Source: VAZQ01 sp035693615 (GTDB lineage Bacteria; Pseudomonadota; Alphaproteobacteria; Rhizobiales; Xanthobacteraceae). From it: a DNA stretch of 64,000 bases. The notes beneath the pieces are model-generated. The model searched no databases, was not told the origin of the DNA, and saw only the letters and a list, made by a program, of their open reading frames with translations. The position numbers were made by a program, and so were the translations under genes. Below are positions 1-8,879 of this stretch, in pieces (the first letter of the stretch is position 1; the number at the start of each line of letters is the position of its first letter). The stretch spans positions 39,122-103,121 of the forward strand of contig DASSGH010000114.1 in the NCBI GenBank assembly GCA_035693615.1, given 5' to 3'.

Positions 1-91
1 TTGGGCTACTATCTGACGCCGTTCTTTACCCGCTAGAATATCGCGGCGCCTCGGCGTCCGGCGGCGAGCGACATAATTCGAGGAGGGCTGC

Positions 92-499
92 ATGAGTTCC
101 GCGATTCGGCGTGTGGGCTGGATGGCGGGCGCGGTCCTCGCGATAACCTGTGCCGTTTCGATCGCCGCGTGGGCCGGAGGTTCGGGATTCGGCGATGATG
201 ACGACAATAGCGAAGAGGAAGGGCCTTCCTATTTCGGTTTCGTCCGCGACGCGAGCGGCGCCACCGTCCCTGATGCCAAGGTCACCGTGGGAGTGAAAAA
301 TCGCGGCGGCGTCGTTACGCGTACCGACCTTCTCGGCACATACAAAGTCCCGGGATTCGGCAAGGAGGTCGATCCCAAAGACGTCGAGGTCTCCTGCGAC
401 AAGCCAGGATACAAGCAACTACGCGTCGTCCGACGTTCGTCGCCGAGCAGCGATCCGAAAATCCCGATCGAGACGGAATGCACGCTGCAACGCATCTAG
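92..499 (+). CDS. Secreted protein with carboxypeptidase-regulatory-like (CarboxypepD_reg) fold
   Basis: A 135-residue protein with an N-terminal signal peptide (charged RR, hydrophobic stretch, cleavage near AWA-GG at about residue 29). An acidic DDDDNSEEE linker follows. The rest (about residues 46-132) looks like one carboxypeptidase-regulatory beta-sandwich: YFGFVRDASGATVPDAKVTV is the usual first strand and turn, and TDLLGTYKVPGF the usual 'T(D/N)..G.Y..PG' motif. Such domains are non-catalytic and extracytoplasmic. The start is well fixed by AGGAGGGCTGC just before the ATG. It lies 71 bp ahead of a small c-type cytochrome in the same direction, so co-transcription is possible. Substrate and role are unknown. 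Confidence 0.75.
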   Translation: MSSAIRRVGWMAGAVLAITCAVSIAAWAGGSGFGDDDDNSEEEGPSYFGFVRDASGATVPDAKVTVGVKNRGGVVTRTDLLGTYKVPGFGKEVDPKDVEVSCDKPGYKQLRVVRRSSPSSDPKIPIETECTLQRI

Positions 500-570
500 A
501 GCGACGGGATAGGGTCATCGCGGTTTGCATCGTGCGGCGTCAAGCTCGAGGAAACGAGGAGGCGAACGAC

Positions 571-1080
571 ATGCGCGGTCGCGTCATCGCAGGCATGGTT
601 GGTGCCGTCATTATGGCGTCGGCGACAGTGGCCGTACTGTCGAACCGCACGGGTGCGCAAAGTCCGTTCGGGGATCCTAACGCCGAGCCGTCACCGTTCA
701 ATCCGCAGATGGGCGCCCTCATGAGTATGCTGATCCAGCCACGCCACACCAAGCTTGGCTTGGCTGGAAACGGCGAGAACTGGCCGCTCGCGGGTTACAT
801 GCTCAAAGAACTCAGGCAAGGTTTTGCAGTGGTGGCGAAGGCGGTCCCCCGCTGGAAAGGCTTGCCGGTACCCGATTTGGTCGATGCAGCCGTATCCCAG
901 CCGCTAACGCTGCTCGACTATGCCATCAAACTCAAGTACCGCCGTCAGTTCGATGAGGCCTATGAGGGCCTGACGAAAGGATGCAATGCCTGCCATGCGA
1001 CGACCGACCACGCTTTTGTCGTCATCAAGGTCCCCGACGCATCGTCGTTCCCAGACCAGGAATTCGCGCCACAGCGATAG
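571..1080 (+). CDS. Small periplasmic c-type cytochrome (cytochrome c'-like)
   Basis: A 169-residue protein with an uncleaved-looking or cleavable N-terminal hydrophobic segment (VIAGMVGAVIMASATVAVL) and one haem-binding CNACH motif close to the C-terminus (about residue 142). A single C-terminal CxxCH after a helical body with 'WPLAGYMLKELRQ' is typical of four-helix cytochrome c'-like proteins. The ATG at 571 is preferred to an upstream in-frame start because GAGGAGGCGAAC precedes it and it begins the export signal. Probable role is periplasmic electron transfer or ligand binding. The partner is not identifiable here, and the preceding gene encodes a secreted beta-sandwich protein. Confidence 0.75.
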   Translation: MRGRVIAGMVGAVIMASATVAVLSNRTGAQSPFGDPNAEPSPFNPQMGALMSMLIQPRHTKLGLAGNGENWPLAGYMLKELRQGFAVVAKAVPRWKGLPVPDLVDAAVSQPLTLLDYAIKLKYRRQFDEAYEGLTKGCNACHATTDHAFVVIKVPDASSFPDQEFAPQR

Positions 1081-1147
1081 GCACCCTCGATCGCCGCAAG
1101 CGCGACGACGCGAGCCAACAAGATTGGCCGCGAAGGACTGAGAATTC

Positions 1148-2125
1148 ATGCGTGCCATCCTCGCCGCGCTGCTGAGCTTGTGCGCCTGTCAGAGCGCCGC
1201 GGCAGAAGCCATCCCGCTCCGCTACGGCCAAGCCTATTCGGCCCTTCGCAGTATCTTTGCGCTGCCGCTGTTGGTTGCGGAACGCGAAGGCTATTTCGTC
1301 CGTGAAGGCTTGGATTTCAGCATGCTCCCCGTCCCGGGCGGAGGCGAGAAGTTGATCGCCGCGCTGCACGATGGGACGGCCGACATCAGCCACGTCGCGA
1401 CCCCATTTTTGATTCAGGCCGCGCTTGCGGGTTCCGACGCGGTTGCCATTGCCGCCGAGTTCAACAACCCGATTTACAGTCTCGTCGCGAAGCCGGAGAA
1501 CAGGACTTATGCCGATCTCAAGGGAAAGCTGATCGGCGTTGCGGCGGAGTCCGGTTCGATCACGATTGCTATCCGCAAGCTTTTGGCGCTCAACGGCCTT
1601 GGCAGAGACGATTTTCGCACCAAGTTCGTCGATGGAACGCCGGACCGCCTCTCCTGCCTGACCGCGGGAGATTGCGATGCAGTTCCGCTCGGACAGCCTC
1701 AGGACTTCGTGGCAATGCGGCGGGGTTTTCGCCTGCTCGGGCTTTCCACCGAGGCCGTCCCCGAATATCTCTACACCGTGACCGCCGCCCGGCGCTCGTG
1801 GGCTGACGCCAACAAAGATGCCATCGTGCGTTATGTTCGCGCGCTATCTTCCGCCTTCAAATTCATTCGCGACCCCACCAAGCGCGACCAACTGATCACG
1901 ACTATCGTCGATACGACAGGGTTTGCCGAGGCGAACGCCAAGCTCACGCTGGCGCTTTACTTTGAGCCCGATCGTCGTGTGCTGCCCAAATTGGGTGAGA
2001 TCAATGTCGGCGGAATGGAACAGGCAATTGCCTTGATGGGCGAGGGCGGCATTCTCAAAGCTCCGCTTCCTCGCGCTGAGCGCTTCGTCGACCTGCAATA
2101 CCTGCAAGCCGCGGGAGTTCAGTAA
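1148..2125 (+). CDS. ABC transporter substrate-binding protein, NMT1/SsuA-like (orphan)
   Basis: A 325-residue periplasmic binding protein of the NMT1/THI5/SsuA type. It starts with a short signal peptide (AILAALLSLCACQSAAA; the Cys makes a lipoprotein conceivable). Family traits are 'AEREGYFVREGLDFSMLPVPGG' split over strand and helix, 'LHDGTADISHVATPFLIQAAL' and 'YADLKGKLIGVAAESGS'. Such receptors bind sulfonates, pyrimidines or aromatic acids and deliver them to an ABC importer. No permease or ATPase gene is adjacent, since sfsA follows directly, so the membrane partners must be elsewhere. Substrate unknown. Confidence 0.8.
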   Translation: MRAILAALLSLCACQSAAAEAIPLRYGQAYSALRSIFALPLLVAEREGYFVREGLDFSMLPVPGGGEKLIAALHDGTADISHVATPFLIQAALAGSDAVAIAAEFNNPIYSLVAKPENRTYADLKGKLIGVAAESGSITIAIRKLLALNGLGRDDFRTKFVDGTPDRLSCLTAGDCDAVPLGQPQDFVAMRRGFRLLGLSTEAVPEYLYTVTAARRSWADANKDAIVRYVRALSSAFKFIRDPTKRDQLITTIVDTTGFAEANAKLTLALYFEPDRRVLPKLGEINVGGMEQAIALMGEGGILKAPLPRAERFVDLQYLQAAGVQ

Positions 2126-2167
2126 CGCGCATGCGCCCTGACGCTGGCAATAAAGGCCACCACTAAC

Positions 2168-2881
2168 ATGCGTTTTCCCGCTCCGCTCTCTCCCGCAACG
2201 CTGGTCAGGCGCTACAAGCGCTTCCTTGCCGACGTTGTTCTGCCCTCGGGCGAGACGGTGACGGTGCACTGTGCCAATCCGGGATCGATGATCGGTCTCA
2301 ATGCGGCCGGCGCGCGGGTGTGGCTGTCGACATCGGTAAATCCCAAGCGCAAGCTCGCCCACAGCTGGGAGCTCATCGAGGTCGATCTCGGCGGCGGCGC
2401 CGAGCTCGTAGGCATCAATACCGCCCATCCCAATGCGCTTGCCGCCGAGGCGATCGCCGCCGGCGCCATCCCCGAGCTCGCCGGCTACGCCTCGCTCCGC
2501 CGCGAGGTGAAGTATGGAAAGAATTCCCGCGTCGACTTCGTGCTCGAAACGCCGGCGCGGCCGCCGTGCTATGTCGAGATCAAGAACGTGCACCTCATGC
2601 GCGAGGCGGGACTGGCGGAATTTCCCGACGCGGTGACCAAGCGCGGGGCCAAGCACCTGGCAGAGCTTGGCGCCATGGCGGCGCTGGGCGCCCGCGCGGT
2701 GATGTTGTTCCTGATTCAGATCGGATCGGCGCGGCGCTTCAAGCTCGCCCGCGACATCGACCCGGCGTATGGTGCGGCATTCGATGCGGCGCGCACCATG
2801 GGGGTCGAGGCCCTCGCCTACCGCTGTGGAATCACCTGCGAAGGCATCGAGGTGGCCGAGCCGGTGCCGATCGCGGAGTAG
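2168..2881 (+). CDS. sfsA: SfsA family DNA-binding/nuclease protein
   Basis: A 237-residue protein matching SfsA over its full length. Conserved blocks seen are an N-terminal OB-like part with 'RYKRFLADV' and 'VHCANPGSM', then the PD-(D/E)xK-type core with 'NSRVDFVLE', 'CYVEIKNVHL' and 'AEFPDAVTKRGAKHL'. SfsA was first described as a sugar fermentation stimulation protein and is now regarded as a nucleic-acid-binding protein with a nuclease fold. The family length of about 230-240 residues fits. It is followed by a GC hairpin and then map on the same strand. Confidence 0.92.
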   Translation: MRFPAPLSPATLVRRYKRFLADVVLPSGETVTVHCANPGSMIGLNAAGARVWLSTSVNPKRKLAHSWELIEVDLGGGAELVGINTAHPNALAAEAIAAGAIPELAGYASLRREVKYGKNSRVDFVLETPARPPCYVEIKNVHLMREAGLAEFPDAVTKRGAKHLAELGAMAALGARAVMLFLIQIGSARRFKLARDIDPAYGAAFDAARTMGVEALAYRCGITCEGIEVAEPVPIAE

Positions 2882-2908
2882 GCACATCTCCGGATACCTG
2901 CGCTGCGC

Positions 2909-2927
2909 GCGGGGGCAAGGCCCCCGC
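2909..2927 (+). terminator. GC-rich hairpin between sfsA and map (possible terminator or attenuator)
   Basis: A perfect 8-bp stem GCGGGGGC / GCCCCCGC with an AAG loop, 27 bp after the sfsA stop. Only two T residues follow, so it is a weak intrinsic terminator at best. Confidence 0.4.
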
Positions 2928-3012
2928 TTGCGTCCGCTCCAGCCTTGCTTACATTCGGCTCAGCAGCGGCAGCGGGTGGGCCGCGAGGAGGCGGCGCGGC
3001 CGCGATGCTTTG

Positions 3013-3849
3013 ATGAGCTACGTCGACGCGGCACTCGCGCCGCAACGCAAAACCGGACAGATCAAGCTGCACGGGCCTGCCGCCTTCGAAGGCATGCGCA
3101 AGGCAGGACGGCTCGTGGCCGAATGCCTCGACATGCTCACCAGCGAGATTGCACCCGGCGTGCCGACCGAGAGGATCGACCGGCTGGTGCTCGACTTCGC
3201 CCTCGCGCACAGGGCGGTGCCGGCGACGCTCATGTATCGCGGCTATCGCAAGGCCACCTGCACCTCCGTCAATCACGTGGTCTGCCATGGCATCCCTGGC
3301 GAGAAGCCGCTCAAGGAAGGCGACATTGTCAATGTCGACGTCACCCTCATCCTCGACGGCTGGCACGGCGACTCCAGCCGCATGTTCGCTGTGGGTGCGA
3401 TCCCGCGCCGCGCCGAGCGCCTGATCGAGGTGACTTACGAAGCGATGATGCGCGGCATTTCGGTGATTCACCCGGGCGCGACCACCGGCGATATCGGCGC
3501 CGCCATCCAAACTTATGTCGAAGCCCAGCACATGAGCGTCGTGCGCGACTTCTGCGGCCACGGCGTCGGCCGCCTGTTCCATGACGAGCCGAATATCGTG
3601 CACGTCGGCCGGCCGGGCGAGGGCATCGTGCTGCGTCCCGGCATGTTCTTCACGGTCGAGCCGATGATCAATCTCGGCCGACCGCACGTGAAGGTGCTCT
3701 CCGATGGTTGGACCGCGGTGACGCGCGACCGCTCGCTCTCCGCCCAGTTCGAACACACGGTGGCGGTGACCGAGGACGGGGTCGAAATCTTCACGCTCTC
3801 GCCGCAAGGCCTCGACCGGCCCGGCCCCTCCGTCGCTCCGCGCGCCTAG
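3013..3849 (+). CDS. map: Type I methionine aminopeptidase
   Basis: A 278-residue M24 metallopeptidase that removes the initiator methionine from nascent proteins. All five metal ligands are present: the two Asp of 'DVTLILDGWHGDSS', the His of 'GHGVGRLFHDEP', the Glu of 'FTVEPM' and the Glu of 'QFEHTVAV'. The reading frame is open far upstream, but the ATG at 3013 (MSYVDAAL) gives the normal alphaproteobacterial length. The upstream extension is Arg-rich and looks non-coding. radC follows 77 bp downstream on the same strand, an order commonly seen in Rhizobiales. Confidence 0.95.
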   Translation: MSYVDAALAPQRKTGQIKLHGPAAFEGMRKAGRLVAECLDMLTSEIAPGVPTERIDRLVLDFALAHRAVPATLMYRGYRKATCTSVNHVVCHGIPGEKPLKEGDIVNVDVTLILDGWHGDSSRMFAVGAIPRRAERLIEVTYEAMMRGISVIHPGATTGDIGAAIQTYVEAQHMSVVRDFCGHGVGRLFHDEPNIVHVGRPGEGIVLRPGMFFTVEPMINLGRPHVKVLSDGWTAVTRDRSLSAQFEHTVAVTEDGVEIFTLSPQGLDRPGPSVAPRA

Positions 3850-3926
3850 CGCGCCCCCTGCGCCATTGCAAAATCGGGCGAAGCGGGCATCCTTGCCCGC
3901 GGCGGCGTGGCGCAGATGATGATGCG

Positions 3927-4646
3927 ATGGCCGGTAGCAAAAGAACGAGCAACTCCTCAACCCCGGCCGGCGCCGCCCGGCATTATCACGGGCATCGCGA
4001 CCGCTTGCGGCAACGATTTCTGCAAGCGGGTAGCGACGCGCTGCACGACTACGAGATGCTCGAGTTGGTTCTGTTTCGCGCCATACCGCGGCGTGACGTG
4101 AAGCCGCTGGCAAAAGAGCTCATCGCAAAATTCGGCTCCTTCGCCGAGGTGATCGCCGCGCCGATTGAGCGACTCAAGGAAGTCGCAGGGCTGGGCGAAG
4201 CCGCCATTACCGATCTCAAGATCGTGCAGGCGGCCGCCAACCGCCTGCTGCGCGGGGAAGTCAAGAAGCGTCACGTGCTCTCGTCATGGTCCAGCGTGCT
4301 CGACTATTGCCGCACCTCCATGGCCTTTGAAAGCAAGGAGCACTTCCGCATCCTGTTTCTCGACAAGGGCAACCACCTCATCGCCGACGAGCAGCAGCAG
4401 ACCGGCACCGTCGATCACACACCGGTCTATCCGCGCGAGGTGGTCAAGCGCGCGCTCGAGCTTTCCGCCACAGCGGTGATCCTGGTGCACAATCATCCCT
4501 CCGGCGATCCTACGCCCTCGCGCGCCGACATCGACATGACACAGGCGATCATCGAGGTTGCGCGCCCGCTCGGCATCGCTGTGCACGACCATCTCATTGT
4601 CGGCAAGGACGGGCACGCGAGTCTGAAGGCGCTGAAGCTCATGTGA
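3927..4646 (+). CDS. radC: RadC family JAB-domain protein
   Basis: A 239-residue RadC-type protein with an N-terminal helix-hairpin-helix part ('VAGLGEAAITDLKIVQAA', about residues 85-102) and a C-terminal JAB/MPN domain. The JAMM zinc motif is complete: Glu in 'YPREVVKRAL' upstream, then HNHPSGDPTPSRADID. Despite the name, a role in DNA repair is not established for this family. The ATG at 3927 is chosen because the preceding in-frame sequence overlaps the map 3' end and has no family features. It lies in a map-radC pair and ends 89 bp before a convergent SDR gene. Confidence 0.92.
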   Translation: MAGSKRTSNSSTPAGAARHYHGHRDRLRQRFLQAGSDALHDYEMLELVLFRAIPRRDVKPLAKELIAKFGSFAEVIAAPIERLKEVAGLGEAAITDLKIVQAAANRLLRGEVKKRHVLSSWSSVLDYCRTSMAFESKEHFRILFLDKGNHLIADEQQQTGTVDHTPVYPREVVKRALELSATAVILVHNHPSGDPTPSRADIDMTQAIIEVARPLGIAVHDHLIVGKDGHASLKALKLM

Positions 4647-4735
4647 TTCGCAGGCGGATGGAGCGAAAGAAAAGCTAGCCACGGCCCCCACAGCGGTGCG
4701 AGCGAGCGCCCGAAAGTAGCCCAGCCCCAAGCGGG

Positions 4736-5509
4736 TCACATAATCGAAAGCCCGCCGTCGACGGCGAGCGTCGCCCCGGTGACGAACGAGGCTTCGTCGC
4801 TTGCAAGCCAGAGAATCGGCCAAGCAATCTCCTGCGGCGCCGCCCACCGGCCGAGGAGCGATGTGCTCTGGCGCTCGCTCTTGAGCGCCTCGATAGTTTT
4901 GCCAATGGCCTTGGCCTTGGAGATATGAAAGTCGGTCAGCGTCGAGCCGGGACAGACGGCGTTGACGCGAATCCCGTGCGCCACTTCTTCGAAGGCGAGC
5001 GTGCGGGTCATGGCGAGGATGCCCGCCTTGGTCGCGTCGTAGAGGCCCATGCCCTTGCGCCCGGTGAGCGCATAACACGACGACACGTTGACGATACTGG
5101 CGCGACCGCTGCGACGCAGCGCCGGCAGCGCGGCCTTGCAGTAATTGGCGGTACCGACGAGATTGACCCCGACCATGGCCTGCCACTCGCCGGGTGTGGA
5201 GTCAGAAATCGCGGAATAATTGCGCATGGCCGCGTTGTTGACGAGGATGTCGAGCCGGCCGAACGTCTGCAGCGCGCGCTCCACCGCCCGCGTGGCTGCG
5301 TCAGCGTCGGCGACGTCAGCGGCAAACGTCGAGATGCGCGCGCGCGGGACCCGCTCGGCGATCGCCTGCATCGTGCCCGCGAGCGCCCGCGCGTCGGCAT
5401 CGACGAGCAGCGCCATTCCGCCTTCGGCGCAGATGAGCTCACCCGTCGCCGCGCCGATGCCCGCGCCGCCGCCGGTGATCAGCGCGGCTTTGCCTTCGAC
5501 GCGGTTCAT
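4736..5509 (-). CDS. SDR family oxidoreductase
   Basis: A 257-residue classical short-chain dehydrogenase with the NAD(P)-binding GGGAGIGA motif near residue 13, NNAA, a catalytic Ser in 'VNVSSCYAL', the YxxxK pair in 'LYDATKAG', and the usual C-terminal 'ASFVTGATLAVDGG'. An acidic 'LLVDADA' after the second strand suggests NAD rather than NADP. The ATG at 5509 is used because the longer frame only extends into the Bug gene upstream. It is the last gene of a minus-strand unit (Rieske oxygenase, Bug receptor, SDR), 10 bp after the Bug stop, and so probably acts on a dihydrodiol or alcohol intermediate of the same catabolic route. The substrate cannot be named. Confidence 0.85.
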   Translation of the reverse strand: MNRVEGKAALITGGGAGIGAATGELICAEGGMALLVDADARALAGTMQAIAERVPRARISTFAADVADADAATRAVERALQTFGRLDILVNNAAMRNYSAISDSTPGEWQAMVGVNLVGTANYCKAALPALRRSGRASIVNVSSCYALTGRKGMGLYDATKAGILAMTRTLAFEEVAHGIRVNAVCPGSTLTDFHISKAKAIGKTIEALKSERQSTSLLGRWAAPQEIAWPILWLASDEASFVTGATLAVDGGLSIM

Positions 5510-5519
5510 GCTTGCGCCG

Positions 5520-6491
5520 TCACTCGGTCGGAACGATGCCGAGCTCCTTGGCGGCCGCAGCGACACGGGCGCGCTGCTGCTCGATCGCCGCGTGGAATTC
5601 AGCCGGTCCGCCGAAGTTGGGAAGCTGCCCAGTGTCGTTGAGCCGCGTGGCAATCGCGGGATCCGCGCCGACCTGCTCGACGTCGGCGGCGATGTGTTCG
5701 CGCAGTGGAAGCGGCATTTCCGGGGGACCGAAAAATCCCACCAGTCCGTCGAGGGCGAGGTCGGGATAGCCCGCCTCCGTAACCGTCGGAACATCCGGCA
5801 GGACAGGTGCGCGAACGCTGTTGGTCACCGCCAGCAACTTGACCTTGCCGGCCTGCAGCTGAGGCCGCACGATCGCATAGGCCGTTTCGTTGAATTGAAT
5901 GCGTCCGGCGGCGAGGTCGTTCGCCGCCTCGACCTGATTGCGATACGGCACCTTCGAAAGGCTCAGGCCAGCTTTGCGCAGGAACGCTGCCACGAGAAAG
6001 TCGATGGCGCCGGTCGTGCCGGCCCAATTGAGCTTGCCCGGCTGCGCGCGCGCCAGCGCAACCAGTTCAGCGAGCGATCGCACCGGCAAGTCCGCAGGCA
6101 CTGCAATGACGATGATGGTGTTCGACACCCGCGCGATCGGTTGCAAATCCTCAGGCTTGTAAGGGACATTCTTGTAGACGAAGGGGTGGGCGGTGAACGA
6201 GGAGGTCGGTGAGGCCAACAGCACGTGATCGTCGTGGGCGGCGACCATCGCGCTGATTGCAACGATCCCATCGCCGCCTGGCCGATTCTCCACCACCACC
6301 GGCTGGCCCCATCGCTTGCTCAGCTGATCGGCGAGGAGTCTGGTTCCAATATCGATGCCGCTGCCGGGGCCGAGCGTGACCAGAAACTTCACCGGACGCT
6401 GCGGCCAGGTTTGCGCCGGCGATGAGGTCGACGAGGCAACGAGCGCCAGCGCGGCCGCCAACATGGAAACGCAAAACAGTCTGTTGCGCAT
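5520..6491 (-). CDS. Bug-family (TctC-like) tripartite tricarboxylate transporter receptor
   Basis: A 323-residue periplasmic receptor. Signal peptide MRNRLFCVSMLAAALALVAS ends near SSPAQT. Family marks are 'WPQRPVKFLVTLGPGSGIDI', 'LSKRWGQPVVVENRPGGDG' and a C-terminal 'GLVGFFGPPEMP'. Bug proteins bind carboxylates or aromatic acids for TctAB membrane partners, which are absent next to this gene. The ATG at 6491 has GGAGG upstream (GGAGGAAAGCCG). It sits between a Rieske oxygenase (44 bp upstream) and an SDR (10 bp downstream) in one apparent operon, suggesting uptake or sensing of the aromatic substrate. Confidence 0.85.
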   Translation of the reverse strand: MRNRLFCVSMLAAALALVASSTSSPAQTWPQRPVKFLVTLGPGSGIDIGTRLLADQLSKRWGQPVVVENRPGGDGIVAISAMVAAHDDHVLLASPTSSFTAHPFVYKNVPYKPEDLQPIARVSNTIIVIAVPADLPVRSLAELVALARAQPGKLNWAGTTGAIDFLVAAFLRKAGLSLSKVPYRNQVEAANDLAAGRIQFNETAYAIVRPQLQAGKVKLLAVTNSVRAPVLPDVPTVTEAGYPDLALDGLVGFFGPPEMPLPLREHIAADVEQVGADPAIATRLNDTGQLPNFGGPAEFHAAIEQQRARVAAAAKELGIVPTE

Positions 6492-6535
6492 CGGCTTTCC
6501 TCCGCATGCACCGTGACGCCGAACGGGCGGCGCGT

Positions 6536-7807
6536 TCAGATCGAATACACTGGCTGGTCCAAGCCGCCGGTCAAGTGGACTTTGGCCCATTCCTGCGGCT
6601 TCACGTCGCGGTTGAGCAGCATGCCGGCGGCGCGGACGCGTTGGGCACCGGCGTCAAGCGCCGGCGGCTCGGCGCCGTCCTGCATGGCGAGCGCGGCTTC
6701 GTACAACATGCGGCGCGCCATCACGATCGCGCGGTCGGTGGGCAGAAGCTTCTCCTTCGCGTGATCCTGGATCGGCCCCATGCTCTCCTGCAGCGAGGCG
6801 TCCTGCATGGCGATGCCAAAAACGCCGCTATACGCGCGTTTCTCTTGCTGTGCCCGGCGATCGATCAGGTAGTCGTTGTCCTTGTTCGCCAGCGGCCGGA
6901 AGGTCCCGGGCACGTAAGGGCAATGGATGCCCTTTCCCTCCTGCATGTGGCACCGCTCCTCCTCCGACAGTGGACGGTCGGGGCGGAAGTTGATGCTCCA
7001 GGCCCAGCAATGGTGATCGTCGATCGGCACCCAAACGTGACCGCCGAGCGGGTGATCGCCGAACGGCGGGATCAGCGTGAACCATGGAAACAGCCACTGG
7101 GTGACCCGCCAATAGTACGAATCGGGCTCGCCGTTGCGCCGGCCATAGAGCGTCAAGCCGAAGGGTGCGCTCTCGATTTCGAAGATCACATTGCCGTCCG
7201 CCTTGATGTACTCGTTTGCCTTGGTGCCTTGGTGCATCGGGTCTTCATCCACCTCGAAGCGGTGCACATAGGACACATGGCTCGTATCGATGCCGCCTTC
7301 CATGGCCTGGAGATAATTGCACTCCTGCAACCGCTTTGAGACGAACACATGGCTTGCCGGCAGATCACACCACTCGACGGCGGGTGGCGGTGGTTGCTTG
7401 CCCTTCGGTCCCATATAGGCCCAGACCATGCCCGCGCGCTCGATGCAGGGATAGGCCTTGATTCCCATGTGCTTGCAGGCCTGCGGCGCCGACGGCACGT
7501 CGACGCATTGTCCGTCGATCGCGAACTTCAGGCCGTGATAGGCGCAGCGGATGCCGTTCTCCTCGTTGCGGCCGAAATACAGCGACGCACCGCGATGCGA
7601 GCAGAATTCATCGACCAACCCGACCTTGCCGCCGCTGTTGCGAAACGCGATGAGCTTCTCGCCGAGGATCTGCGCGCGCACCGGCGGACCATCGGGCGCG
7701 GCGACTTCGCCCGAGAGCAGGATCGGCACCCAGTAGCGGCGCATCAGGTTGCCCATCGGCGTGGCGGGGCCGGTGCGCACGAGGGTTTCGGCCATCTCCT
7801 TGTTCAT
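6536..7807 (-). CDS. Rieske non-haem iron aromatic ring-hydroxylating oxygenase, alpha subunit (phthalate 4,5-dioxygenase type)
   Basis: A 423-residue oxygenase. The Rieske [2Fe-2S] ligands are C69-x-H71 and C88-x2-H91. The mononuclear iron site is carried by 'GGIDTSHVSYVHRFE' (Asp, His, His). The arrangement 'TPMGNLMRRYWVPIL' at the N-terminus is typical of the phthalate-dioxygenase group, whose members act as alpha-only oxygenases with a separate FMN/2Fe-2S reductase. No reductase gene is present beside it. It heads a minus-strand unit with a Bug receptor and an SDR and is divergent from another SDR at 7972. Likely reaction is mono- or dihydroxylation or O-demethylation of an aromatic acid. 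The substrate is not predictable. Confidence 0.88.
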   Translation of the reverse strand: MNKEMAETLVRTGPATPMGNLMRRYWVPILLSGEVAAPDGPPVRAQILGEKLIAFRNSGGKVGLVDEFCSHRGASLYFGRNEENGIRCAYHGLKFAIDGQCVDVPSAPQACKHMGIKAYPCIERAGMVWAYMGPKGKQPPPPAVEWCDLPASHVFVSKRLQECNYLQAMEGGIDTSHVSYVHRFEVDEDPMHQGTKANEYIKADGNVIFEIESAPFGLTLYGRRNGEPDSYYWRVTQWLFPWFTLIPPFGDHPLGGHVWVPIDDHHCWAWSINFRPDRPLSEEERCHMQEGKGIHCPYVPGTFRPLANKDNDYLIDRRAQQEKRAYSGVFGIAMQDASLQESMGPIQDHAKEKLLPTDRAIVMARRMLYEAALAMQDGAEPPALDAGAQRVRAAGMLLNRDVKPQEWAKVHLTGGLDQPVYSI

Positions 7808-7971
7808 GGCGACGCGCCTTTCTTATCCTTGTCCACGCAGTGATACTATAATCCGCAAACTCGATTTCGATCCCAGAAAATACGCGCGTGGGCTCGTGCT
7901 GATCAAGGAGCGCGGTTTCACGATCAGCATCGCGCTGGCAGGGGACGCGGAGTGGAAGACAGGAGAGGAAA

Positions 7972-8742
7972 ATGACCGGGCTGCTCGAGCAACACATTGC
8001 GGTGGTCACCGGAGGCGGTTCCGGCATCGGCCGGGCAATCGCGGTGGGCTATGCGAGGGAGGGAGCACAAGTTGCTGTGCTCGATGCCGACGCCGATACG
8101 GCAGCCGCGACCGCCAAGGCCATCACGGGGGCCGGGGGCAAGGCATTGAGCTTGCGGCTTGATGTCACCGAACGCGAAAAGTGCCGCGAGGTTGCCGCGC
8201 AAATCGGCGCGTCGATGGGCAAGGTCTCGATCCTGGTCAACAATGCCGGCATCAACCGCCGCAACGCCTTCACCGCGGATCGCGAAGCGGTGATCAAGGA
8301 TTGGCAGGAAATTATGGCCGTCAACCTCAACGGCGTGTTCAACGTCACGCATGCTTTTCTTGAGCAGCTGCGCGCAACCAGGGGCCGGATTGTCAACATC
8401 GCTTCGATCCAATCGTTCGTTCACGTGCGCACGCCCAACTCGCCCGCCTATACCACCTCGAAGCACGGCGTGCTTGGCTTCACTCGCGCGCTGGCGGCAG
8501 AACTCGGCAAGGACGGGGTGCGGGTCAACGCCATCGGCCCAGGCTTCATCGAGACGCCGCTCAATGAGAAGGTGCGCGCTACCAATCCTGACCTGGTGAA
8601 AATGTTCATGGAACACACGCCGCTCGGCCGCACCGGAAAGCCCGAGGACATCGTCGGGCCCGCGATCTTTCTCGCCTGCGACCTCTCGGCCTATGTCACC
8701 GGCTCGATCATTATGGCCGATGGGGGCTACCGATCGATCTAG
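7972..8742 (+). CDS. SDR family oxidoreductase (3-oxoacyl-ACP reductase-like)
   Basis: A 256-residue short-chain dehydrogenase with GGGSGIGRA, 'LDADADT' (Asp after strand 2, favouring NAD), 'NNAGINRR', a catalytic Ser in 'VNIASIQS', YxxxK in 'AYTTSKHG', and the C-terminal 'AYVTGSIIMADGG'. The start has AGGAGAGGAAA ahead of the ATG. It is divergent from the Rieske oxygenase across a 164-bp intergenic region and is probably part of the same catabolic locus. It ends just before a strong hairpin at a convergent gene junction. Confidence 0.87.
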   Translation: MTGLLEQHIAVVTGGGSGIGRAIAVGYAREGAQVAVLDADADTAAATAKAITGAGGKALSLRLDVTEREKCREVAAQIGASMGKVSILVNNAGINRRNAFTADREAVIKDWQEIMAVNLNGVFNVTHAFLEQLRATRGRIVNIASIQSFVHVRTPNSPAYTTSKHGVLGFTRALAAELGKDGVRVNAIGPGFIETPLNEKVRATNPDLVKMFMEHTPLGRTGKPEDIVGPAIFLACDLSAYVTGSIIMADGGYRSI

Positions 8743-8837
8743 CGATGACGGCGCGTGAGACACGCGCGTAGAGCCAGCGTGCGGAGGATCGCGGCGGCGT
8801 CCTTCCGCACCGATTCAATGAAGTCGCGGCAATGGGC

Positions 8838-8877
8838 GGAGAGGGCGCGGCGTTGCTTGCTACGCCCCGCCCTCTCC
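8838..8877. terminator. Long hairpin at convergent gene junction
   Basis: A stem of GGAGAGGGCG paired with CGCCCTCTCC, a C-C mismatch, then GGCGT paired with ACGCC, with an 8-nt loop. It lies between the stops of the SDR (+) and the methyltransferase-like gene (-), so it could end transcription from both sides, although no T-tract is present. Confidence 0.55.
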
Positions 8878-8879
8878 GG

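Noticed and set aside
1..91. Gene fragment at the left edge
   Set aside because: No frame in the first 91 bases shows recognisable protein sequence.
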